NCBI GenBank assembly: GCA_903835655.1
Contig: CAILNT010000009.1
Location: 1 to 47,855 of the forward strand
Direction: 5' to 3'
Length of the DNA: 47,855 bases
Source of the DNA: an uncultured Pseudomonadota bacterium
GTDB lineage: Bacteria; Pseudomonadota; Gammaproteobacteria; Burkholderiales; Thiobacillaceae
Both the position numbers and the translations under genes were made by a program. How positions within the stretch are numbered: position 1 is the stretch's first letter; every line of letters starts with the position of its first letter. A model generated the notes under the pieces. It searched no databases and was not told where the DNA came from. It saw nothing but the letters and a program-made list of their open reading frames with translations. Of this stretch, positions 41,214 to 47,855 are shown one piece after another.

Positions 41214-42401
41214 TCAGTCCGCCTGCTTGCGCAGGAAGGCCGGAATATCCAGCGTGTCCATGCCCGTGCTTTGCACCACATCCACTGCGGCCTGGCTGCT
41301 GCGACGGTTGCGTATGACCGTGGGCGTGTCGATGTCGCTCTCATAGCTCGTGGCATAGGGCTGCGCATCGCCGGTGCCGGTAGCCCGCATCATCGGCTCG
41401 ACGATGCGAATCTCGGGCTTCCTGGCGGACTTGAGCGCGGTGCCCAGTCCCGTGGCCACCATGGTCACGCGCAGACTCTCGCCCATGGCTTCGTCCAGGG
41501 CGGTGCCGATGATGACCGTGGCTTCTTCGGCGGTAAAACCCTGGATGGTGTTCATCACCTCATAGAACTCGTCCATGGTCAGGCTATCGTTGGACGTGAT
41601 GTTCACCAGCACGCCGCGCGCGCCCTTGAGATCCACGTTCTCCAGCAGCGGGCTGGCGACGGCCTGCTCGGCGGCCTTGCGGGCACGATCCTCGCCGGAT
41701 GCCTGCGCGGAACCCATCATGGCCATGCCCACTTCGCTCATCACCGTCTTCACGTCGGCGAAGTCGACGTTGATCATGCCCGGATTCTTGATGATTTCGG
41801 CGATGCCGGATACCGCGCTGTGCAACACGTCATTGGCCGCGATGAAGGCGTCGATCAGCTTGGCACCGCCGCCCAGCACCTGGATCAGCTTCTCGTTGGG
41901 GATGACGATCAGGCTGTCGACGTGCTCGGACAGGGCTTTCAGGCCCTGTTCGGCGGAGCGCATGCGCTTGGGTTGTTCGAACACGAAGGGCTTGGTCACC
42001 ACCGCCACCGCCAGTATGCCCAGGTCCTTCGCCACTTCCGCCACGATCGGGGCGGCCCCGGTGCCGGTGCCGCCGCCCATACCAGCGGCGATGAACAGCA
42101 TGTCGGCGCCGTCGATCAGCGCGGCGATGCGCTCCTTGTCTTCCAGGGCCGCCTCCTTGCCCACCTCCCACTTGCCGCCGGCGCCCAGGCCCTTGGTGGC
42201 CGAGTTGCCGATCTGTAGTTGCACCGGCGCGCGGTTGCGGCGCAGAGCCTGGGCGTCGGTGTTGATGGTGATGAATTCCACCCCGGTCATGCCCTTGCCG
42301 ATCATGTGATCCACGGCGTTGCCACCGCACCCACCCACGCCGATGACCTTGATCACGGCTTCCTGGGTATTCAAGTCTTCCAGTTCAAACAACATGTTCA
42401 T
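41214..42401 (-). CDS. ftsZ: Cell division protein FtsZ
   Basis: 395 residues. The tubulin GTPase that forms the Z ring. GTP-binding GGGTGTGAAP and the NTD- and T7-loop-type segments (NITSNDSLTMDEFYEVM) are present. The C-terminal peptide DIPAFLRKQAD binds FtsA and other partners, and the linker in between is variable as expected. The start has a CCTCC-type site upstream (AGGAGGGATGAAC). Confidence 0.98.
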   Translation of the reverse strand: MNMLFELEDLNTQEAVIKVIGVGGCGGNAVDHMIGKGMTGVEFITINTDAQALRRNRAPVQLQIGNSATKGLGAGGKWEVGKEAALEDKERIAALIDGADMLFIAAGMGGGTGTGAAPIVAEVAKDLGILAVAVVTKPFVFEQPKRMRSAEQGLKALSEHVDSLIVIPNEKLIQVLGGGAKLIDAFIAANDVLHSAVSGIAEIIKNPGMINVDFADVKTVMSEVGMAMMGSAQASGEDRARKAAEQAVASPLLENVDLKGARGVLVNITSNDSLTMDEFYEVMNTIQGFTAEEATVIIGTALDEAMGESLRVTMVATGLGTALKSARKPEIRIVEPMMRATGTGDAQPYATSYESDIDTPTVIRNRRSSQAAVDVVQSTGMDTLDIPAFLRKQAD

Positions 42402-42470
42402 CCCTCCTACGGTGACTTACACAAGTAAACGGTGATGAGAATGGGGCCTCCCCCACACCTCATCTCCGAA

Positions 42471-43709
42471 TCAGAAATTCTGTTGAAACCACGATTTCAT
42501 TCTTTCCAGGATCTGCTTGAAGCTCGCACCCTGGATACGCGCCGCCTGGTCGGTTTCGTGTTTTTCCAGCCCGGTGAGCAGGAGTCCCACGCTGGTGGCG
42601 AAGCGCGGACTCTTCACGCGCTCTGAAAAGCCGCCGATATATTCCGGCGTACCGATGCGCACCGGCATGTCGAATACCTCCTCGGCGAGTTCCACCATGC
42701 CGCGCATCTGGCTGCTGCCCCCGGTCAGGACGATGCCGGAAGAGAGTTGCTCGGCGAAACCGGAGCGGCGCAGTTCCGCCAGCACCAGACCGTAGAGTTC
42801 CTCGGCGCGCGGCTCGATCACCTCCGAGAGCAATTGTTTGGAAAGCATGCGCGGGCCGCGTTCGCCGATGCCCGGCACCTCGATCATTTCCTTGGGGTCG
42901 GCCAACTGCCGCAGCGCGGTGCCGTGCTGAATCTTCAGGTCCTCGGCCTCGCGCGTAGGCGTGCGCAGGGTCATGGCGATATCGTTGGTGATCTGGTCGC
43001 CGGCTATGGGGATCACCGCCACATGCTGGATGGCGCCGCGGGTATAGACGGCGATGTCGGTGGTGCCGCCGCCGATATCGACCAGGCACACACCCAGATC
43101 CTTTTCGTCGTTGTTGAGCACCGCCTTGCTCGAAGCCAGGGGTTGCAGCACCAGATCCTGCACTTCCAGGCCGCAGCGGCGCACGCACTTGACGATGTTC
43201 TGGGCCGCGGAGACTGCGCCGGTGACGATGTGTACCTTCACTTCCAGGCGCACGCCGGACATGCCCAGCGGTTCGCGCACACCATCCTGGCCGTCGATGA
43301 TGTACTCCTGAGGCAGCACATGCAGCACCTGCTGGTCTGCCGGGATGTTGAGCGCGCGGGCAATCTCGACCACGCGATCCTTGTCCGACTGGCTCACCTC
43401 GCGGTCGCGGATCGGCAGCATACCGCTGGAGTTTTGCGCCTTGATATGGCTGCCGGCAATGCCCGTATAGACTTGCGTGATCTTGCAGTTGGCCATCAAC
43501 TCGGCCTCTTCCAGGGCACGCTGGATGGCCGAGACGGTCGCCTCGATGTCGACCACCACGCCCTTCTTCAAGCCGCGGGATGGCGCCGACCCCATGCCGA
43601 TGATGTTGATGCCGCCTTCCGGCAGTGCCTCCGCTACCAGGGCGACGATCTTCGACGTGCCGATGTCGAGACCGACGATCAAATCCTTGTTTTCACGAAT
43701 CTTGCTCAT
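42471..43709 (-). CDS. ftsA: Cell division protein FtsA
   Basis: 412 residues. An actin-fold membrane tether for FtsZ. Phosphate loops LIVGLDIGTSKIVALV and VDIGGGTTDIAVYTRG are intact. The C-terminal amphipathic helix (KQILERMKSWFQQNF) should bind the membrane. ATG 43709 overlaps the ftsQ stop by ATGA; the gap to ftsZ is 69 bases and holds the ftsZ ribosome site and an AT-richer stretch. Confidence 0.97.
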   Translation of the reverse strand: MSKIRENKDLIVGLDIGTSKIVALVAEALPEGGINIIGMGSAPSRGLKKGVVVDIEATVSAIQRALEEAELMANCKITQVYTGIAGSHIKAQNSSGMLPIRDREVSQSDKDRVVEIARALNIPADQQVLHVLPQEYIIDGQDGVREPLGMSGVRLEVKVHIVTGAVSAAQNIVKCVRRCGLEVQDLVLQPLASSKAVLNNDEKDLGVCLVDIGGGTTDIAVYTRGAIQHVAVIPIAGDQITNDIAMTLRTPTREAEDLKIQHGTALRQLADPKEMIEVPGIGERGPRMLSKQLLSEVIEPRAEELYGLVLAELRRSGFAEQLSSGIVLTGGSSQMRGMVELAEEVFDMPVRIGTPEYIGGFSERVKSPRFATSVGLLLTGLEKHETDQAARIQGASFKQILERMKSWFQQNF

Positions 43710-44470
43710 GCCTTTTTCACATCCTTAGCCATTTTTCTGCCCGTAAACGAGCCGCCTGCCGGAGTACCTTTCATCTGTGCCGCGAAACCATTGGGATAGC
43801 GCATGTCGGCGCGGACGATGGAGCCCAGACTCGCCACCGCCTGCGGGTAGAAACGGGCGAAGCGGGCCAGCCGCTCGGAGAGGTGGTCACGCCCCAATTC
43901 GACCTGGACGCTGTTGGCATCACTGCCATGCAGGCGCACGCGCCAGGAAAGCCGGGCATTCACCACGATCTGCTCGACGCGCAGGCCGAGTGGCTTCGTC
44001 AGCGCCACGAATTCGCCATAGCGGCGCGCCGTCTCGCGCTCGGTGCCTTCCGGGGCGTACACCCGCGGCAGGCCGAGGTATTGCTCCATCGCCGCGACAG
44101 CGAATACTTCGCCGTGGGTGTTGAGCAGGGCGCGATCATTCCAGGCCGCCGCCGCGCGTTGCTCTTCCAGGGCGATGGCCAGGCGCCCCGGCCAGACGCG
44201 TCGTATTTCCGCATGCCGCACCCAGGGCAAGCGCTCGAACCGCCCGCGAACCCCTTCCAGATCGAGTGCGAAAAAGCCGCCGCGCAGCTTGCTCAGTGCC
44301 TGTTTCGCAGCCGCTCGCGTTTCTGCGTGGCCAGCGCCACTCACGCTCACCTGCCAGAAGGGCGCCAGCTTCTCCGCGGCTGCCCGTCCCACCGTCCACA
44401 AGGTGAACAGCAGGACGCCGACCAAGATCAGTCGGGTCAGGCGGTTGAGGGAGGCGGGGTCATTCCACAT
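43706..44470 (-). CDS. ftsQ: Cell division protein FtsQ
   Basis: 254 residues from ATG 44470, which overlaps the end of ddlB by 11 bases. One membrane helix ([18 protein letters not shown]), a POTRA domain ([16 protein letters not shown]), and the FtsQ domain with [30 protein letters not shown]. It joins FtsL and FtsB in the divisome. An upstream in-frame ATG (44494) would lengthen the cytoplasmic tail but lies within ddlB. Confidence 0.92.
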   Translation of the reverse strand: MWNDPASLNRLTRLILVGVLLFTLWTVGRAAAEKLAPFWQVSVSGAGHAETRAAAKQALSKLRGGFFALDLEGVRGRFERLPWVRHAEIRRVWPGRLAIALEEQRAAAAWNDRALLNTHGEVFAVAAMEQYLGLPRVYAPEGTERETARRYGEFVALTKPLGLRVEQIVVNARLSWRVRLHGSDANSVQVELGRDHLSERLARFARFYPQAVASLGSIVRADMRYPNGFAAQMKGTPAGGSFTGRKMAKDVKKA

Positions 44471-45437
44471 GAGCCATCTCCAGAATGGAAACACACAGTT
44501 CGGGGAAATCCAGGCCGCCGACCCGGGCCGCCATCGGCACCAGGCTGTGGTCGGTCATGCCGGGCGAGGTATTGGCTTCCAGCAGGTAAGGGCGGCCCGC
44601 CGCATCAAGCAGGAAATCCACCCTGGCCCAGCCGCGACAGCCCAGCGCGCGATAGCCGGCCTGCGCCAGCTCGCGCATTTCGGCTTCCGCCGCGTCGGAG
44701 AGTCCGCTCGGGCAGAGATAGCGCGTGTCGTCACGGAAATACTTGGCTTCGAAATCGTAGAACTCGGTGCTGGGGACGATGCGGATCGAGGGCAAGGCGA
44801 TCAGATGGGCACCTTCTCCCAGCACTGCGACGGTGAATTCGCCGCCGCTCATGGCCCGTTCCGCCAACACCAGATCGTCGTGGCGCGCGGCTTCCGCGTA
44901 GGCCGCGGGCAGGTCGGCGGCCCGTTTCACCTTGACCACGCCGATGCTGGAGCCCTCGCGTGCCGGTTTGATGAACAAGGGCAGGCCCAGACGGGCGACC
45001 ACGGCATCGAACTCGGCCTGGGTGGGCACGGTATCCGTGGGCGCGGCGTCACCGCTGGCTGCGCGTGGCAGTCCCGTCCCCGGCCCGAGCACAGCGTAAT
45101 CGGGAATCGGCAGGCCGGCGGCTTGCCAGAGCAGCTTGCAGCGCCATTTGTCCATCGCCAGCGCGGAGGCCAGCACGCCGCTGCCGGTGTAGGGGATGCG
45201 CATCAGGGTGAGTGCGCCTTGCAGGCTGCCATCCTCGCCTCCACGTCCATGCAGGGCGATGAAGACGCGCTGGAAACCCTTCAGCGCCTCTAGCGGCTGC
45301 GTGGCCGGGTCGAAGGCATGGGCATCGACGCCGCGGCTCCTCAAGGCAGCCAGCACAGCAGCACCGCTCTTGAGCGACACCTCGCGCTCGGCGGAACTTC
45401 CGCCCTGCATCACGGCGACCTTGCCAAAGTCGTTCAT
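44460..45437 (-). CDS. ddlB: D-alanine-D-alanine ligase B
   Basis: 325 residues. It makes the D-Ala-D-Ala dipeptide for peptidoglycan. [19 protein letters not shown] opens the fold, [19 protein letters not shown] is the ATP site, and [15 protein letters not shown] holds the metal ligands. A stretch [20 protein letters not shown] appears longer than in E. coli DdlB and looks like a low-complexity insertion. The start overlaps murB by ATGA. Confidence 0.97.
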   Translation of the reverse strand: MNDFGKVAVMQGGSSAEREVSLKSGAAVLAALRSRGVDAHAFDPATQPLEALKGFQRVFIALHGRGGEDGSLQGALTLMRIPYTGSGVLASALAMDKWRCKLLWQAAGLPIPDYAVLGPGTGLPRAASGDAAPTDTVPTQAEFDAVVARLGLPLFIKPAREGSSIGVVKVKRAADLPAAYAEAARHDDLVLAERAMSGGEFTVAVLGEGAHLIALPSIRIVPSTEFYDFEAKYFRDDTRYLCPSGLSDAAEAEMRELAQAGYRALGCRGWARVDFLLDAAGRPYLLEANTSPGMTDHSLVPMAARVGGLDFPELCVSILEMAHVE

Positions 45438-46351
45438 GTCATTTCTCCCAGAATCCGCACTTCCCGGATCAACTCGACGCCGGTCTTCGCCTGCACCTGT
45501 GCCTGCACCGCCTCGATCAAGGACTCGACGTCAGCCGCCGTGGCCTGGCCCAGGTTGACGATGAAATTGGCGTGTTTCTCCGACACCTGAGCGCCACCGA
45601 GCCGCCGGCCCTTCAGGCCGCATGATTCGATCAGACGCGCGGCGAAGTCGCCCGGGGGATTGCGGAACACCGAGCCGGCATTGGGCATATCCAGCGGCTG
45701 GCTGGACTGGCGGCGCTCCAGCAGGCTCTTGATCTCCTCGCGCGCGGCCTCGCCATCGCCTTTCGGGAACAGGAACCAGGCGGCGAGAAACCATTCCTCG
45801 CGGCGCTCCTCGGGGTCGACATGGCGGTAGGTGACGCGGTACTCCCGCGGGGTGCGCTTGTTGGTCACTCCCTGGCGATCCACGCTCAGGACATGGGTCA
45901 CGTAAGCCCAGGTCTCGTGGCCATGACAGCCGGCGTTCATCGCCAGGGCGCCCCCGACCGTGCCGGGGATGCCGGCCAGAAAGGCCGATCCGCCGAGGTC
46001 GTGGCTGGCGGCGAAGCGCGCCAGTTTGGGGCTGGCCACGCCGGCCTCGGCGTAGATCACGCCGAACTGAGGCTGGCTGCCATTGCGCTCCTCGAGTCGC
46101 AGCGTCTTCAGGGCGCCATGCAAGTGGATCACCGTGCCGCGCACCCCAGCGTCGCGCACCAGCAGGTTGCTGCCCAGGCCGATGAAATGAAGCGGTTCGT
46201 TGGCGGGCAGGGTCTTCAGGTAGGCACACAGATCTTCCATGTCCGCCGGCTTGTAGAGTGTGTCCGCCGGCCCGCCCACGCGCCAGCTGGTGTAGTAGCG
46301 CATCGCGACGTCATGCTCCAGGATGCCGCGCAGGCCGGTCGCCACGGTCAT
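45434..46351 (-). CDS. murB: UDP-N-acetylenolpyruvoylglucosamine reductase
   Basis: 305 residues, a short (type II-like) MurB. It reduces the enolpyruvyl group of UDP-GlcNAc-enolpyruvate with NADPH and FAD. FAD-binding [10 protein letters not shown] and [15 protein letters not shown], catalytic Ser region [11 protein letters not shown] and the C-terminal HANFIVN are present. ATGA overlaps on both sides couple it to murC and ddlB. Confidence 0.97.
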   Translation of the reverse strand: MTVATGLRGILEHDVAMRYYTSWRVGGPADTLYKPADMEDLCAYLKTLPANEPLHFIGLGSNLLVRDAGVRGTVIHLHGALKTLRLEERNGSQPQFGVIYAEAGVASPKLARFAASHDLGGSAFLAGIPGTVGGALAMNAGCHGHETWAYVTHVLSVDRQGVTNKRTPREYRVTYRHVDPEERREEWFLAAWFLFPKGDGEAAREEIKSLLERRQSSQPLDMPNAGSVFRNPPGDFAARLIESCGLKGRRLGGAQVSEKHANFIVNLGQATAADVESLIEAVQAQVQAKTGVELIREVRILGEMT

Positions 46352-47799
46352 GGGGCCACCCCCATCTCCGCGAGCCTGGCGGGAACCTGGCCGATGGAGC
46401 CCGCACCCATGGTCAGGACCACATCGCCGTCGCGGATGAAGTCGGCCAGCATGGCGGCCAGGTCGTGCACGTTTTCCACGAATACCGGCTCCACCTTGCC
46501 GGCGACCCGCAGCGCGCGCGCCAGGGCGCGACCGTCGGCGGCGACGATGGGGGCTTCGCTGGCGGCATAGATCTCGGTGAGCAGCACGGCGTCGGCCTGC
46601 GACAGCACGCGCACGAAATCCTCGAACAGGTCACGGGTACGGGTGTAGCGGTGTGGCTGGAACGCAAGCACAAGGCGGCGACCGGGGAAGGCGCCGCGCG
46701 CGGCGTTGAGCGTGGCCTGCATCTCCACCGGGTGGTGACCGTAATCGTCGACCAGGGTGAACGTCCGCCCGCTCGGCACGGGGCAAGGGGCAAGGGCCGC
46801 CGCGGCAGCGCCGGTGGGCAGGGTGATTTCCCCATAACGCTGAAAGCGTCGGCCGACGCCGCTGAAATTCGCCAGCGCCTTTTGCAGCGCGGCATCCGGC
46901 ACCTGGAGTTCCCAGGCCACGGCCACCGCGGCCAGGGCGTTGAGCACGTTGTGCCGACCGGGCATGTTGAGCCGGATGTCCACGGCGGAGCGCACGCCCG
47001 CCTTGGTGTGCTCCCGCAGCGCGGTGAAATTCATGCACCCGTCTTCCGCGCGGATATGGACAGCCTGGATGGCGCAGTCGTCACCCGTGCCGTAAGTCAT
47101 CAACGGTTTGTCGATGCGCGGCAGCAGGGCACGCACGACAGGGTCATCGGCACAGACGATGGCCATGCCCCAGAACGGGAGTCGATGCAGGAACTCCACG
47201 AAGGCCGACTTCAGTTTCTCGAAGTCGTGCTCGTAGGTTTCCATGTGGTCGGCGTCGATGTTGGTGACGATGGAGACGACCGGAGACAGATGCAGGAAGG
47301 ACGCATCCGATTCATCCGCTTCCGCCACCAACCATTCACCCTGTCCCAGGCGGGCATTGGCGCCGGCTGCCAGGAGCTTGCCGCCGATCACGAAGGTGGG
47401 GTCGAAGCCGGCCTCGTTGAGCACGCTGGCGATCAGGCTGGTGGTGGTGGTCTTGCCGTGGGTGCCGGCGATGGCGATGCCCTGCTTGAAGCGCATCAAC
47501 TCGGCCAGCATCATGGCGCGCGCCACAACCGGAATGTGGGCCGCGCGCGCCGCCCGTACTTCCGGGTTGTCTTCCTTGATGGCGCTGGAAATCACCAGAA
47601 CATCGGCGCCCAGGATGTGTTCCGCAGCATGGCCCAGGAACACGGCCGCCCCCATTTCCGCCAGGCGTTTGGTGACTGCGTTGCTGGCGCCGTCGCTGCC
47701 GGAAACCTGGTAGCCCAGGTTGATCAACACCTCGGCGATCCCGCTCATGCCGGCGCCGCCGATGCCGACGAAATGAATACGATGGACCTTATGCTTCAT
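46348..47799 (-). CDS. murC: UDP-N-acetylmuramate-L-alanine ligase
   Basis: 483 residues from ATG 47799. It adds L-Ala to UDP-MurNAc. [18 protein letters not shown] is the nucleotide-binding start, [14 protein letters not shown] the ATP loop, and [10 protein letters not shown] the conserved C-terminal His region. A short low-complexity piece (APCPVPSGR) precedes it, encoded by a GGGGCAAGGGGCAAGGG-like run. Upstream genes (murG, ftsW) would lie beyond the window end. Confidence 0.97.
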   Translation of the reverse strand: MKHKVHRIHFVGIGGAGMSGIAEVLINLGYQVSGSDGASNAVTKRLAEMGAAVFLGHAAEHILGADVLVISSAIKEDNPEVRAARAAHIPVVARAMMLAELMRFKQGIAIAGTHGKTTTTSLIASVLNEAGFDPTFVIGGKLLAAGANARLGQGEWLVAEADESDASFLHLSPVVSIVTNIDADHMETYEHDFEKLKSAFVEFLHRLPFWGMAIVCADDPVVRALLPRIDKPLMTYGTGDDCAIQAVHIRAEDGCMNFTALREHTKAGVRSAVDIRLNMPGRHNVLNALAAVAVAWELQVPDAALQKALANFSGVGRRFQRYGEITLPTGAAAAALAPCPVPSGRTFTLVDDYGHHPVEMQATLNAARGAFPGRRLVLAFQPHRYTRTRDLFEDFVRVLSQADAVLLTEIYAASEAPIVAADGRALARALRVAGKVEPVFVENVHDLAAMLADFIRDGDVVLTMGAGSIGQVPARLAEMGVAP

Positions 47800-47826
47800 G
47801 ACGCTCGTCCCGTAGCGCAGGCATCC

Positions 47827-47855
47827 TTGCCTGCGTCTTTGCAACCCGCAGGCAA
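47827..47855. repeat. Inverted repeat upstream of murC
   Basis: TTGCCTGCG and CGCAGGCAA, perfect 9-bp arms with an 11-base interval, reaching the last base of the window. CGCAGGCAT just before it shares the same core, suggesting a dispersed short repeat. The window ends here, so its full extent is unknown. Confidence 0.45.

Overview
The window (47,855 bp, GC-rich) reads as chromosomal DNA of a Gram-negative betaproteobacterium. Supporting this are a dcw cell-division cluster (murC-murB-ddlB-ftsQ-ftsA-ftsZ-lpxC), lipoprotein and lipid A genes (lnt, lpxC), gpmI-envC-ctpA, a type IV pilin and a tripartite RND pump. Rhodanese, glutaredoxin, a YgaV/BigR-like ArsR regulator, selD, hemE and nitrate-uptake genes would suit a sulfur- or nitrogen-active, possibly autotrophic lineage (Thiobacillus/Sulfuricella-like); this is inferred from gene content only.

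Layout. 0.3-5 kb (+): a MoaD-like protein without the GG tail, lnt, selD, an unknown helical protein and hemE. 5-10 kb: a small Ala/Lys-rich exported protein (-), a candidate standalone small RNA (+), an exported protein built of about thirteen NPxxY-type repeats (-), a HAMP-adenylate cyclase (+) and a membrane metallophosphoesterase (-). 10-13.4 kb: REP-like palindromes, a pilin with a sigma-54-type promoter, a Nudix hydrolase, a HIT protein, then about 1.2 kb of decayed insertion sequences (IS110 and IS4/Tn5-like remnants). 13.4-18.1 kb: fbp (+), an exported SPGYWK-motif protein (-) and an overlapping minus-strand set hslV / PqqD-like / HprK-related kinase A / nucleotidyltransferase. 18.2-22.1 kb (-): a STAS-domain protein, yidD, mobA, a GT39-like membrane protein and rpmE.

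22.1-25.4 kb (-): nitrate-type ABC transporter nrtA-nrtB-nrtD. Its leader carries a full-consensus sigma-54 promoter, then two hairpins with six-base loops that each have A1 and G4, the second overlapping an intrinsic terminator. This is the architecture of ANTAR-protein (NasR/NasT) antitermination. 25.6-32 kb (-): two adjacent exported DUF302 proteins, a MoeB/ThiF-type E1 enzyme, an unknown protein, ctpA, envC and gpmI. 32-39.7 kb (+): an ArsR regulator with two YgaV/BigR-like cysteines, TolC-like protein, lipoprotein adaptor, RND pump, DUF2892 protein, membrane rhodanese and glutaredoxin, which reads as a reactive-sulfur-controlled efflux and detoxification module. 39.7-47.8 kb (-): two small proteins, then lpxC and the division/peptidoglycan genes, most joined by ATGA overlaps.

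The most interesting items are the two-layer nitrate leader, the HPr-rel-A-like cassette joined to an hslV that has no adjacent hslU, the sulfur-responsive RND module with ATTAG/CTAAT half-sites, the NPxxY repeat protein and the candidate small RNA beside it. All calls come from reading sequence and remembered family features; no database search was run.
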